From positions 1-48,106 of the forward strand of contig JAGSGF010000021.1 of NCBI GenBank assembly GCA_023955335.1: a stretch of DNA of 48,106 nt, written 5' to 3'. Both the position numbers and the translations under genes were made by a program. Every line of letters begins with the position of its first letter. Position 1 is the first letter of the stretch. The stretch is from Yoonia sp. (GTDB taxonomy: Bacteria > Pseudomonadota > Alphaproteobacteria > Rhodobacterales > Rhodobacteraceae). The notes beneath the pieces were generated by a model. It searched no databases. It was not told where the DNA came from and worked only from the letters and a program-made list of their open reading frames with translations. This document shows positions 18,066 to 27,040 of this stretch, one piece after another.

Positions 18066-19412
18066 ATGTCCAAGTCCAATTTCTCACGTCGCGGCGTGCT
18101 GAAGACAGGTGCCATTGCTGGTGCAGGTCTGGCACTTCCGACGTATCTGAGCGCGGCGAGCCATGCTGGCTATACCAACGCGCCCACCGGTTCTTCGGTG
18201 AAGTTCGGTTTCAATGTACCACAGACCGGCCCCTATGCTGAAGAAGGCCTCGACGAGCTGCGCGCACAAGAGCTGGCTGTTGAGCACCTGAACGGTATCG
18301 GTGACGGCGGAATGCTGAACACTTTCTCCGAAAAGAACCTTCAAGGTGACGGTATTCTCGGCAAGAAAGTCGAATTCGTCACTGGCGATACACAGACAAA
18401 ATCTGACGTGGCACGTGCATCCGCACAATCCATGATCCAGAAAGACGGCTGTGTCATGATCAACGGCGGGTCTTCTTCCGGCGTTGCGATTGCGGTTCAA
18501 GGCCTGTGCCAAGACGCTGGCGTTATCTTCATGGCTGGTCTCACGCACTCCAACGACACAACCGGGAAAGATAAGAAAGCCAACGGCTTCCGTCACTTCT
18601 TTAACGGCTACATGTCCGGTGCTGCTCTGGGTCCGGTTCTTGAAAAAGAATACGGTAACGAGCGTCAAGCATACCACCTGACAGCTGACTACACATGGGG
18701 CTGGACACAGCAGGAATCCATCGCGGCTTCAACAGAAGCTCTGGGTTGGACAACTGTACAGAACGTCCTGACACCAGTTGGCGCGGGCGACTTCTCGTCG
18801 TACATCGCACCAATCCTGAACTCCGGCGCAGATACATTGATCCTGAACCACTACGGTGGGGACATGGTTAACTCGCTGACACAGGCCATCCAGTTTGGTC
18901 TGAAAGACAAGCAGGTAAACGGCAAAGACTTCACCATCATCGTTCCGCTCTACTCCGAGCTGATGGCGGCTGGTGCCGGGTCTAACATCCAAGGCGTCTT
19001 CGGTTCTATGAACTGGAACTGGCAGCTGCAGGATGCGGGCACCAAAGCCTTTGTTAAGTCGTTCGGCGAAAAGTATGGCTTCCCGCCATCCAACGCTGCG
19101 CACACTTGCTACGTTCAGACTCTGCTTTATGCGGATGCGGTTACACGTGCTGGCACATTCAACCCATGCGGCGTTGCCGAAGCTCTCGAAGACTTTGACT
19201 TCGACGGTATGGGCAACGGTCCAACAACGTATCGTGGTTCCGATCACCAGTGCTTCAAAGACGTGCTGGTTATGAAGGGCTCCGAGAACCCGACCAACGC
19301 ATACGACACACTGGAAATCGTGGAAGTAACGCCACGTGCGCAGGTTGAGTATCCTGTTGATCACCCAATGTTCGCCGGTGGCGATCTGGGCGAATGTAAC
19401 CCAGGCGCATAA
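18066..19412 (+). CDS. ABC importer substrate-binding protein (Liv/Urt type)
   Basis: A 448-residue periplasmic binding protein of the branched-chain amino acid/urea/amide class. A Tat signal is visible at residues 6-30 (SRRGVLKTGAIAGAGLALP), so it is probably exported folded. The mature part opens with VKFGFNVPQTGPYAEEG, the typical first strand of the family. A strong GGGAGG ribosome site precedes the ATG. It is the first gene of a five-gene importer and is followed by a strong hairpin, which often keeps binding-protein mRNA more abundant than that of the membrane genes. The ligand cannot be read from sequence. It is divergent from the ScfR-like gene. Confidence 0.9.
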   Translation: MSKSNFSRRGVLKTGAIAGAGLALPTYLSAASHAGYTNAPTGSSVKFGFNVPQTGPYAEEGLDELRAQELAVEHLNGIGDGGMLNTFSEKNLQGDGILGKKVEFVTGDTQTKSDVARASAQSMIQKDGCVMINGGSSSGVAIAVQGLCQDAGVIFMAGLTHSNDTTGKDKKANGFRHFFNGYMSGAALGPVLEKEYGNERQAYHLTADYTWGWTQQESIAASTEALGWTTVQNVLTPVGAGDFSSYIAPILNSGADTLILNHYGGDMVNSLTQAIQFGLKDKQVNGKDFTIIVPLYSELMAAGAGSNIQGVFGSMNWNWQLQDAGTKAFVKSFGEKYGFPPSNAAHTCYVQTLLYADAVTRAGTFNPCGVAEALEDFDFDGMGNGPTTYRGSDHQCFKDVLVMKGSENPTNAYDTLEIVEVTPRAQVEYPVDHPMFAGGDLGECNPGA

Positions 19413-19433
19413 GCTTTATTCGCTTATGACACC

Positions 19434-19461
19434 GGACCGGCGGCGAGTTTGCCGCCGGTCC
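19434..19461 (+). terminator. Intercistronic hairpin after the binding-protein gene
   Basis: A perfect 11-bp GC-rich inverted repeat (GGACCGGCGGC at 19434-19444, complement at 19451-19461) with a 6-nt loop, 21 nt after the stop. There is no T-run. It is a likely 3'-end stabiliser or partial terminator that raises binding-protein over permease expression. Confidence 0.7.
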
Positions 19462-19513
19462 ACTCCGCCCCCATCGTCGGGGCCCATCCAGCAGACATAC
19501 GGGGCACGGTCCA

Positions 19514-20545
19514 ATGGACGCATTTATACTTCAAGTTCTCAACGGCTTAGATAAGGGCTCGGCATATGCCTTGATTGCCCTCGGCCTAACACTGATCTTT
19601 GGCACGCTTGGCGTTGTCAACTTTGCGCACGGCGCGCTGTTCATGATCGGCGCATTCTGCGCTGTGACTTTACAGAAAATTCTTGGGATCAGTTTTCAGA
19701 CAATCGATGACACCCAAACCGATTTCTTGGGCAATCCGCTCAAGGTCGATACACCTTATGTAGAGGCGTGGTTTGGCCCCGAAATGGGGATGGCGATCCA
19801 GGACTGGTCCGTCCCTCTTGCGATCCTACTCGTGATCCCCGTCATGTTCTTTTTGGGCTGGGTCATGGAACGCGGGCTGATCAAACACTTTTACACACGC
19901 CCACACGCGGACCAAATCCTTGTAACCTTTGGTCTTGCGATCGTCGTCGGCGAGCTGATCAAAGCCTTCTATGGCGCCAACCCAATTCAAACGCCTGCCC
20001 CTGACATGTTCATAGGCACGCTTGATGTCGGTGTGTGGCTCGGCATGGACGCGGGTTCAGTTGCTTATCCGAAATGGCGCTTGGTCTATTTTGCCTTCTC
20101 TGCGGTCACGATTGGCGCGGTCTTTGCGTTCTTGCAGTTCACCACCTTCGGGATGGTTGTACGGGCGGGCATGGCCGACCGCGAAACTGTTGGCCTGCTT
20201 GGCATCGATATCGACAAGCGGTTCACGTTTATGTTCGGGCTTGCAGCAGCGGTCGCGGGCATGGCGGGTGTGATGTACACACCAATCTTGTCACCCCACT
20301 ATAACATCGGCATGGACTTCCTTGTGTTGTCGTTTGTTGTGGTTGTTGTGGGCGGCATGGGGTCGCTTCCGGGTGCGGTACTTGCGGGCTTCATGCTTGG
20401 TATCTTGCAATCGTTCGCATCCATGAACGAAGTCAAAGCCGTGATCCCTGGTATCGACCAAATCATCATCTACCTTGTAGCAATCATCATTTTGTTGACC
20501 CGTCCACGTGGCCTGATGGGTCGCAAAGGCGTGATGGAGGAATAA
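19514..20545 (+). CDS. Liv-type ABC importer permease, LivH family
   Basis: A 343-residue inner-membrane protein with about eight or nine spans. The typical start ([38 protein letters not shown]) and the loop [22 protein letters not shown] are present. The latter docks the ATPases. Compared with short LivH proteins it has an extra periplasmic segment at about residues 58-95 ([13 protein letters not shown] and on). It forms the translocation channel with the following LivM-type permease, two bases downstream. Confidence 0.9.
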   Translation: MDAFILQVLNGLDKGSAYALIALGLTLIFGTLGVVNFAHGALFMIGAFCAVTLQKILGISFQTIDDTQTDFLGNPLKVDTPYVEAWFGPEMGMAIQDWSVPLAILLVIPVMFFLGWVMERGLIKHFYTRPHADQILVTFGLAIVVGELIKAFYGANPIQTPAPDMFIGTLDVGVWLGMDAGSVAYPKWRLVYFAFSAVTIGAVFAFLQFTTFGMVVRAGMADRETVGLLGIDIDKRFTFMFGLAAAVAGMAGVMYTPILSPHYNIGMDFLVLSFVVVVVGGMGSLPGAVLAGFMLGILQSFASMNEVKAVIPGIDQIIIYLVAIIILLTRPRGLMGRKGVMEE

Positions 20546-20547
20546 TC

Positions 20548-21738
20548 ATGCTCGGACTTAACTCACGCGATTTCAAACTATTCATTGTGGTCTGCATTAT
20601 GGCGCTGGCCGCACCAATCCTGCTCAACCCCTTCCCGACTGCGTCGGCCTTGGGCGAAAGCTTTAACGCAGGTTACCCTGCCCTGATGCAGCGGTTTGTC
20701 ATCTTTGGCATCCTTGTGATCGGCTTTAACATTCTGTTCGGCCTGACAGGGTATCTGTCCTTCGGCCACGCAGCATTTCTGGGTGTCGGATCATATGCCG
20801 CCGTTTGGATGTTCAAGCTGCTGTCGTACAACGTGGTGCCAGCAATCATTCTGTCGGTCATCGTGGCGGGACTGTTCGCAGTCGTCATCGGCTACGTCAG
20901 CTTGCGGCGGTCAGGGATCTACTTTTCAATCCTGACACTGGCCTTTGCGCAGATGTCTTACCAGTTGGCCTATTCGGTGTTCACTCCACTGACCAACGGG
21001 GAAACCGGCTTGCAGGTCTATAACGACGATCCGCAAATCCTGATGGGGGCGAATTCACCAGCATCACCACACCTCTTTGGGCTGGAAATGAATTCACAAT
21101 ACACATTGGATATCAGCGGATGGTCGTTTGTGTTCCAAAACGGGTACTACCTGTCCGCGATCTTCCTGATCCTTGGCTTCTATCTGTCGATCCGCATCTT
21201 CCGGTCCCCAACAGGGCTCATGCTGCGGGCGATCAAGTCGAACCAGACACGCATGTCCTACACGGGCATCAACACCAAACCCTATATGCTTGCGGCCTTC
21301 GTGATCTCCGGCATGTATGCGGGTCTGGCTGGCGGTCTTCTGGCAGCGATGGACCCACTGACGGGGGCAGAGCGTATGTTCTGGACCGCATCGGGTGAAA
21401 TCGTTGTTATGGCGATCCTTGGTGGTGTCGGGACATTGGTTGGTCCGGTGCTTGGCGCAGGTATCATCAAATACCTCGAAAACATCGTCTCCAAGATCAA
21501 CGACGGCATTCTACACCAATGGTTCGCCTTTATGCCTGACTTTCTCGACAATGCGCTCGTGTCAATCATCCACCCGTTCATCGGCAAAGGCTGGCACCTG
21601 ACGCTTGGGCTGCTGTTTATGGCAGTCGTCATCTTCCTGCCCGGTGGGCTGGTGCAAGGTGGACAAAAAATTGGCGGTTTCTTCCGTCGCAAGAAAACTG
21701 ACGACGCCGCTGATGGCGCGAAAACCCCAGCGGAATAA
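20548..21738 (+). CDS. Liv-type ABC importer permease, LivM family
   Basis: A 396-residue inner-membrane protein with about ten spans. Family landmarks are [38 protein letters not shown] and the ATPase-docking loop [21 protein letters not shown]. The C-terminal tail is charged ([13 protein letters not shown]). It starts 2 nt after the LivH-type gene and ends 11 nt before the first ATPase gene, so it is in the same operon. It pairs with the LivH-type permease to form the membrane channel. Confidence 0.9.
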   Translation: MLGLNSRDFKLFIVVCIMALAAPILLNPFPTASALGESFNAGYPALMQRFVIFGILVIGFNILFGLTGYLSFGHAAFLGVGSYAAVWMFKLLSYNVVPAIILSVIVAGLFAVVIGYVSLRRSGIYFSILTLAFAQMSYQLAYSVFTPLTNGETGLQVYNDDPQILMGANSPASPHLFGLEMNSQYTLDISGWSFVFQNGYYLSAIFLILGFYLSIRIFRSPTGLMLRAIKSNQTRMSYTGINTKPYMLAAFVISGMYAGLAGGLLAAMDPLTGAERMFWTASGEIVVMAILGGVGTLVGPVLGAGIIKYLENIVSKINDGILHQWFAFMPDFLDNALVSIIHPFIGKGWHLTLGLLFMAVVIFLPGGLVQGGQKIGGFFRRKKTDDAADGAKTPAE

Positions 21739-21749
21739 GGAGAACAACA

Positions 21750-22508
21750 ATGGGTATCCTTGAAGTCAAAGGCGTCAACAAACGCTTTGGTGGTCTGCAA
21801 GCGCTGGGTGACGTGAACCTAAGCGTGCAAGAAAACACCGTACACGCGATTATCGGCCCAAACGGGGCCGGTAAATCCACTCTTCTGAATGTGCTGGTCG
21901 GCAAACTGATCCCGGATTCAGGATCGGTCATGTTCGACGGGCAATCCGTTCTGGGGCGCAAGCCGCACGAGATCAACCAGATAGGCATTTCCCGCGTGTT
22001 TCAAACACCGGAAATCTTTGCCGATCTAACCGTTTTTGAAAACGTGTTGATCCCCTGCTTTGCCAAACGCGACGGCTCGTTCAAAATGCAGGCCATCGGT
22101 GCTGTCACGGGGCACAGCGATATACACACCACGGCCGAGGCAATCTTGGACGATGTGAACATGCTTGATAAACGGCACATGACGGCAGCGTCGCTGTCAC
22201 GTGGCGACAAGCGGCGCTTGGAAATGGCGATGTGCTTGGTACAAGAACCAAAGCTGCTGCTGCTCGACGAGCCAACCGCAGGCATGGCGCGCGCCGACAC
22301 CAACAACACGATCGACTTGCTCAAAGAGATCAAGGAAAAGCGCGACATCACCATGTGCATCATCGAGCACGACATGCATGTTGTGTTTTCCTTGTCAGAA
22401 CGGATTACCGTTTTGGCCCAAGGCATGCCGTTGGTCGAAGACACGCCAGAAAACATCAAAGGCCACCCCAAGGTGCGCGAAGCCTACCTTGGCGAAGCAC
22501 AGGTGTAA
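21750..22508 (+). CDS. Liv-type ABC importer ATPase, LivG family
   Basis: A 252-residue ATPase. Walker A is GPNGAGKST near residue 35 and Walker B is LLLLDEPTAGM near 175. The signature loop reads LSRGDKRRLEMAM instead of LSGGQ; LivG relatives also vary here, but Arg-Gly-Asp is a further departure. The H-loop is in CIIEHDMHVVF. It powers import with the next gene product. A GGAG ribosome site precedes the ATG. Family assignment is firm. Confidence 0.9.
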   Translation: MGILEVKGVNKRFGGLQALGDVNLSVQENTVHAIIGPNGAGKSTLLNVLVGKLIPDSGSVMFDGQSVLGRKPHEINQIGISRVFQTPEIFADLTVFENVLIPCFAKRDGSFKMQAIGAVTGHSDIHTTAEAILDDVNMLDKRHMTAASLSRGDKRRLEMAMCLVQEPKLLLLDEPTAGMARADTNNTIDLLKEIKEKRDITMCIIEHDMHVVFSLSERITVLAQGMPLVEDTPENIKGHPKVREAYLGEAQV

Positions 22509-22517
22509 GGAACAGTT

Positions 22518-23267
22518 ATGAACGCTCCATTCAATAAAAATGCCAACAACGCGGCCACCCACCCTGCCTTTTTGTCAGTCTGGGAAATCGAGGCCTATTA
22601 CGGCGAAAGCTATATCGTTCAAAACGTTAGCTTTAACATCCATGAGGGTGAAATCCTTGCGCTTCTGGGCCGTAACGGCGCTGGAAAAACATCGACGCTG
22701 CGCACCATCGCGCGGATGGGTGACCCGCAACTTAAGCACGGCGAAATCTGGCTGGACCACAAACCACTGCACAAAATGAAGTCGTTTGAGGCATCGCAAG
22801 CAGGTATCGCACTTGTGCCCGAAGACCGCAGTATCATCCCGGGTCTGACGGTCGAAGAAAACCTGCAGCTTGCCCAAATCGCACCCCCCATCGGCTGGTC
22901 GCTTGACCGTATCTACGATCTGTTCCCACGCTTGGGCGAACGCCGCAAACAAGAAGGCGTGACCCTTTCTGGTGGTGAACAGCAGATGCTCGCCATTGCG
23001 CGCGCACTTGCCCGCGACATCAAAGTGTTGCTGCTGGATGAACCTTACGAAGGCTTGGCCCCTGTCATCGTGCAAGAAATTGCCAAAACCCTGAACCTGA
23101 TCCGCGACCAAGGCATCACAACCGTGATCGTCGAACAAAACGCGGTTGCAGCGCTCAAACTGGCAGATCGTGCCGTGATCTTGGACACAGGCACAGTCGT
23201 TTACGACGGTTCTGCCCAAGAAGTGCTCGAAGATGAAGCGCTACGCGCGCAGTATCTCGCGATCTAA
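22518..23267 (+). CDS. Liv-type ABC importer ATPase, LivF family
   Basis: A 249-residue ATPase with Walker A GRNGAGKTS, a canonical signature TLSGGEQQMLAIARAL and Walker B VLLLDEPYEGLAP, where Tyr replaces the usual Thr. It is the second ATPase of the heterodimer and the last gene of the importer operon, followed by a clear hairpin terminator. The N-terminus has about 20 extra residues before the ATPase fold begins at LSVWEIEAYYGES. Confidence 0.9.
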   Translation: MNAPFNKNANNAATHPAFLSVWEIEAYYGESYIVQNVSFNIHEGEILALLGRNGAGKTSTLRTIARMGDPQLKHGEIWLDHKPLHKMKSFEASQAGIALVPEDRSIIPGLTVEENLQLAQIAPPIGWSLDRIYDLFPRLGERRKQEGVTLSGGEQQMLAIARALARDIKVLLLDEPYEGLAPVIVQEIAKTLNLIRDQGITTVIVEQNAVAALKLADRAVILDTGTVVYDGSAQEVLEDEALRAQYLAI

Positions 23268-23275
23268 ATATACCG

Positions 23276-23301
23276 ATCAGAGCGGCCAAAACCGCTCTGA
23301 T
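23276..23301 (+). terminator. Terminator hairpin of the ABC importer operon
   Basis: A perfect 10-bp inverted repeat (ATCAGAGCGG at 23276-23285, complement at 23292-23301) with loop CCAAAA, 8 nt after the LivF-type stop. A short T-poor tail follows, so termination may need Rho or be partial. Confidence 0.7.
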
Positions 23302-23440
23302 TGCCCCTAAAACGGCGTGATACATTCCGCCTCGTCATTTTCCTGACCTCGGTGCCTTTCCACGCGCGCGCTGGTCGCGTATAAGTCCTGCAATCACCAG
23401 CACCAGCTGGGCATAGTTTGGGCAACGGGCCGAGGAAAAT

Positions 23441-23920
23441 ATGACAAAAAAGACCTCCCATGACAGTGACGTCAGCTTTATTGCGTCTCTCGCAGAGCTT
23501 TTACGCGACAATGACCTTACAGAATTGCAGGTCAAACGTGATTACGGCGAAAATGACAGCCTGAATGTGCGCGTCAGTCGGCAGACACAAACCGTCGTTC
23601 AAGCTGCAGCAGCCCCCGTGGCTGCCGCACCAGCCGCTGCAGCAGCGCCTGCCGCGGTCGAAGCGGCCACTGATCCAGCCGCACACCCGGGCGTCGTGCC
23701 CTCCCCTATGGTTGGCACGATCTACATGGCCGCTGAACCTGGTGCCGCTGCATTTGTGGCCGTTGGCACGACAGTCGCCGAAGGTGACACCATCTTGATC
23801 ATCGAAGCGATGAAAACGATGAACCACATTCCAGCGCCAAAGGCCGGCACGATCAAACGTATCCTGGTCGAAGACGGCGGTGCCGTTGAATACGGCGCGC
23901 CGCTTGTGATCATCGAATAA
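23441..23920 (+). CDS. accB: Biotin carboxyl carrier protein of acetyl-CoA carboxylase
   Basis: A 159-residue protein. Residues 1-50 are the N-terminal AccB region, about 51-80 an Ala/Pro-rich flexible linker, and about 85-159 the biotinyl domain. The biotin-accepting lysine is Lys125 in EAMKTMN. It carries CO2 from biotin carboxylase to the carboxyltransferase to make malonyl-CoA for fatty acid synthesis. GAGG precedes the ATG. It is 12 nt upstream of accC, the usual operon. Confidence 0.96.
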   Translation: MTKKTSHDSDVSFIASLAELLRDNDLTELQVKRDYGENDSLNVRVSRQTQTVVQAAAAPVAAAPAAAAAPAAVEAATDPAAHPGVVPSPMVGTIYMAAEPGAAAFVAVGTTVAEGDTILIIEAMKTMNHIPAPKAGTIKRILVEDGGAVEYGAPLVIIE

Positions 23921-23932
23921 GGCTGACAGCAT

Positions 23933-25279
23933 ATGTTCGATAAAATCCTGATTGCGAACCGTGGCGAAATTGCGCTGCGGGTTGTGCGCGCCTGTCGCGA
24001 AATGGGCGTCAAATCCGTGGCCGTGCACTCCACGGCCGACAGCGACGCAATGCACGTGCGCATGGCAGACGAGGCGATCTGTATTGGGCCGCCATCGTCC
24101 GCACAGTCGTATCTGTCGTTCGCGTCGATCATCTCCGCCTGCGAAGTGACCGGCGCTCAAGCGGTTCACCCCGGTTACGGTTTCTTGTCTGAAAACGCGG
24201 CCTTCGTACAAGCGCTTGAAGATCACGACATCAAATTTATCGGCCCATCTGCGGCCGACATTCGGACCATGGGCGATAAAATTACAGCCAAGGACACAAT
24301 GAAGGCGCTCGGCGTACCTTGCGTACCCGGCTCTGCTGGTGGTGTGCCCACGCTTGAGGACGCGCAGCGCATCGGTGCTGAAGTCGGCTATCCGGTTATC
24401 ATCAAAGCCACAGCAGGCGGCGGTGGGCGCGGCATGAAAGTGGCGCAAACCGCCGCTGACATGGAGCAAGCATTCCACGCGGCGCGCGCAGAAGGCAAAG
24501 CTGCCTTTGGCAACGACGAAGTTTATATCGAGAAATACCTGACCACTCCGCGTCATATCGAAATCCAGGTTTTCGGCGATGGCAAAGGGAATGCAGTGCA
24601 TTTGGGCGAACGCGACTGCTCGCTGCAACGGCGCCACCAGAAGGTATTGGAAGAAGCCCCCGGCCCCTGCATCACCCCCGAATTGCGCGCGCGCATCGGT
24701 AAGGTCTGTTCGGACGCGGTTGCGGAAATCAACTATAGCGGCGCAGGCACAATCGAGTTCTTATTCGAGAACGACGAGTTCTATTTCATCGAGATGAACA
24801 CACGCCTGCAGGTTGAACACCCTGTGACCGAAGCCATCTTTGGCGTCGATCTGGTGCGCGAACAACTGCGCGTGGCTTCCGGGATGCCATTGTCGTTCAC
24901 CCAAGATGACTTGGTGATCAACGGGCATTCGATTGAAGTACGGATCAACGCAGAAAAGCTGCCAAACTTCGCGCCCTGCCCAGGGACAATCACGCAATAT
25001 CATGCCCCCGGCGGGCTTGGTGTGCGGATGGATAGCGCGCTTTATGATGGCTACCGGATTCCGCCTTATTACGACAGCTTGATCGGCAAGCTCATCGTGC
25101 ACGGGCGCGACCGACCAGAGGCGCTCGCACGGCTTGCACGCGCTTTGGGAGAGCTGATTGTTGACGGTGTCGACACCACGATCCCCTTGTTCCACGCGCT
25201 TTTGGCAGAAGAGGCTGTTCAAACCGGTGACTATAACATCCACTGGTTGGAACATTGGCTCGCCGAAAACCTCGCTTAA
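23933..25279 (+). CDS. accC: Biotin carboxylase of acetyl-CoA carboxylase
   Basis: 448 residues, normal length. The biotin carboxylase N-terminal domain opens [17 protein letters not shown]. The ATP-grasp domain has the glycine-rich loop [11 protein letters not shown] and the catalytic stretch [16 protein letters not shown]. The C-terminal carboxylase domain is complete. It uses ATP and bicarbonate to carboxylate biotin on AccB. It is followed one base later by the convergent methyltransferase gene and a shared terminator stem. Confidence 0.97.
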   Translation: MFDKILIANRGEIALRVVRACREMGVKSVAVHSTADSDAMHVRMADEAICIGPPSSAQSYLSFASIISACEVTGAQAVHPGYGFLSENAAFVQALEDHDIKFIGPSAADIRTMGDKITAKDTMKALGVPCVPGSAGGVPTLEDAQRIGAEVGYPVIIKATAGGGGRGMKVAQTAADMEQAFHAARAEGKAAFGNDEVYIEKYLTTPRHIEIQVFGDGKGNAVHLGERDCSLQRRHQKVLEEAPGPCITPELRARIGKVCSDAVAEINYSGAGTIEFLFENDEFYFIEMNTRLQVEHPVTEAIFGVDLVREQLRVASGMPLSFTQDDLVINGHSIEVRINAEKLPNFAPCPGTITQYHAPGGLGVRMDSALYDGYRIPPYYDSLIGKLIVHGRDRPEALARLARALGELIVDGVDTTIPLFHALLAEEAVQTGDYNIHWLEHWLAENLA

Positions 25280-25280
25280 A

Positions 25281-25997
25281 TCAACGGTCGCGCAACCTTA
25301 ACGCACAGGTTGCGCGCCGTTTTTGCTTCGCCTGCGGGCGAAAGTAATCGTTGACCGGCGCACGATCCCCTTCTGGAACGCGCGACCAATCCGACCACTC
25401 AATGTCATAATTCAGGCCTTCGGCGATCATCTCCATCGCGGAAAACGTGGGCACACCTTTCACTGCGCGCTCTTGCCCAGGAAATTGCGAAACAGCGTTC
25501 AATATATTGTCGGTGCGTTCATAGATCAGCTGAATGGCAGCATTGTCGCGCAGGACAAATTCACTGTCGACAATCACAAGTCTCGGCTTCAGCTCGCGCA
25601 ATAGCTGAAACAAACTAAAGTGGTCCATGATGTGATACAAAATGCCCAACACCCCGATCACATCATAGATTTCGCCCTTGGCGATCTCTGCTCTAATGCC
25701 GTCAAACAAATCACCGACACGCAGGTCAACTTTTCCACGAAAAGCAGAATCAGGATAGTTGGCAAAATCCGCAACCAGATTTGGTCGCGCTTCAATGCCA
25801 ACGACCGACGCGGCACCAGCGCCCGCAAACGCGTAGCACCACCGACCATCATGCGAAGCAAGATCCAACACCTTGGCCCCCGCGATGTCATCCGCGAAAT
25901 CTTTGATCAGGAAATCATGGCGACGGTTCATCCGTTTGGATGCAGGGCCGCGTTCCACGTAATGCGGCAAATCGTCAATAAAATCGAAAAATCCCAT
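25281..25997 (-). CDS. Class I SAM-dependent methyltransferase
   Basis: About 238 residues from the ATG at 25997, chosen because GGAG lies 6 nt upstream. An ATG at 26009 has no ribosome site. The SAM-binding motif I is VLDLASHDGRW, and the acidic end of strand 2 is GIEARP. Motif IV-like residues are in DVIGVLGILYHI, as in class I enzymes of the small-molecule or tRNA-modifying kind (CmoB-like fold). The substrate is unknown. The C-terminal codons overlap the accC terminator stem. Confidence 0.75.
   Translation of the reverse strand: MGFFDFIDDLPHYVERGPASKRMNRRHDFLIKDFADDIAGAKVLDLASHDGRWCYAFAGAGAASVVGIEARPNLVADFANYPDSAFRGKVDLRVGDLFDGIRAEIAKGEIYDVIGVLGILYHIMDHFSLFQLLRELKPRLVIVDSEFVLRDNAAIQLIYERTDNILNAVSQFPGQERAVKGVPTFSAMEMIAEGLNYDIEWSDWSRVPEGDRAPVNDYFRPQAKQKRRATCALRLRDR
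25289..25325 (+). terminator. Rho-independent terminator of accBC
   Basis: A 10-bp GC-rich stem (25289-25298 with 25307-25316, arm CGCGCAACCT), 8-nt loop, then a run of five T at 25320-25324. It is inside the last codons of the convergent methyltransferase gene. Confidence 0.75.
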
Positions 25998-26079
25998 GCG
26001 GTTCTCCATAATTTGCGCCTATCGACTGCGGTGACTTTGACCTAGTCTGGCACCAACCGCCACAACAGATACTGTAGTC

Positions 26080-26715
26080 ATGACCCTCACCACCGATCTG
26101 CTCCTCAAAGCCTATGCCAGTGGTGTGTTTCCCATGTCAGAAAGCCGTGACGACCCCGAAGTATTCTGGGTCGATCCGCGCTTTCGCGGTGTAATCCCGC
26201 TTGATAACTTTCGTATCTCACGCAGCTTGGCCAAAACGCTACGGCGATCCTCATTTCAAATCACGCTGAACACCGCCTTTGAACGCGTCGTCGAAGGCTG
26301 CGCGGACCGACCAGAGACGTGGATTAACAACACCATCTTTGATCTCTACCGCGCGCTCCATGCCAGCGGCGACGCCCATGCAATCGAAGTCTGGGACGGG
26401 CCCGACCTTGTTGGTGGTGTCTACGGGGTCACAATCGGTGGGGCCTTCTTTGGGGAAAGCATGTTCAGCAGACGGCGAGACGCGTCAAAAATCGCGCTTG
26501 CGTATCTTGTGGACCACCTAAACCGGTGTGGGTTTGTGTTGTTTGACACGCAGTTCATCACTGATCATTTGGCCAGCCTTGGCGCAATCGAAATTCCACG
26601 CAAAGCATATCATTCAGCCTTGTCACGAGCGCTTCAAGTTGATGCAGATTTTCGAAATATCACCGAGGTGACAAACGCCTACGCGCTATTGCAACGCAAC
26701 GCCCAAACGTCATAG
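26080..26715 (+). CDS. aat: Leucyl/phenylalanyl-tRNA-protein transferase
   Basis: A 211-residue GNAT-like enzyme that adds Leu or Phe from aminoacyl-tRNA to proteins with an N-terminal Lys or Arg, marking them for ClpS/ClpAP degradation (N-end rule). Family landmarks: LLKAYASGVFPM, FWVDPRFRGVIPL, EVWDGPDLVGGVYGV and FFGESMFSRRRDASKIAL. It lies downstream of accBC as in many Rhodobacteraceae. Its 3' end overlaps the convergent DUF2155 gene by 37 nt. Confidence 0.95.
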   Translation: MTLTTDLLLKAYASGVFPMSESRDDPEVFWVDPRFRGVIPLDNFRISRSLAKTLRRSSFQITLNTAFERVVEGCADRPETWINNTIFDLYRALHASGDAHAIEVWDGPDLVGGVYGVTIGGAFFGESMFSRRRDASKIALAYLVDHLNRCGFVLFDTQFITDHLASLGAIEIPRKAYHSALSRALQVDADFRNITEVTNAYALLQRNAQTS

Positions 26716-27038
26716 CGCGGATGATCCATCGCGTTCAACGCAGGGGCGGACGCGATCAACCAACCAAGGAACACCGGTTCTTCCTTGTCGCGGTACAGAA
26801 TGGTGACCTTGGCATAAGCATCACCATTCGGGTTCGACGCGGGAAACCGGCATTCGTCCAGCGTGATCTTTAGCAGGCCCAACGCGCCCGTTTCACCAAC
26901 ATTCAACGGCAAGTCCGTCACGGCGCCAGACAACCTGTCCAAAACACGCAACACACCAGAATTGGCGCCGCTCGCTTGCTGTGCAAACAAGCCCGACGCC
27001 ACAAGGCAAAAAGCTGCAGAAAGGGTTAACGTCTTCAT
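26679..27038 (-). CDS. DUF2155 exported protein
   Basis: About 119 residues. A signal peptide (MKTLTLSAAFCLVASGLFAQQ) is followed by a domain with the family stretch RVLDRLSGAVTDLPLNVGE and LKITLDECRFPASNPNGDAYA. It ends with WLIASAPALNAMDHPRYDVWALRC. The start at 27038 is preferred because GAGGGG lies 8 nt upstream; a TTG at 27044 is too close to it. The family is typical of Alphaproteobacteria and its function is unknown. It is the last gene of the clpX-ridA-NDUFA12-mlaD run. Confidence 0.88.
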   Translation of the reverse strand: MKTLTLSAAFCLVASGLFAQQASGANSGVLRVLDRLSGAVTDLPLNVGETGALGLLKITLDECRFPASNPNGDAYAKVTILYRDKEEPVFLGWLIASAPALNAMDHPRYDVWALRCNSA

Positions 27039-27040
27039 GT

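Noticed and set aside
23501..24637. A 378-residue minus-strand frame opposite accB-accC
   Set aside because: accB and accC have all their conserved motifs on the plus strand; the antisense frame has none.
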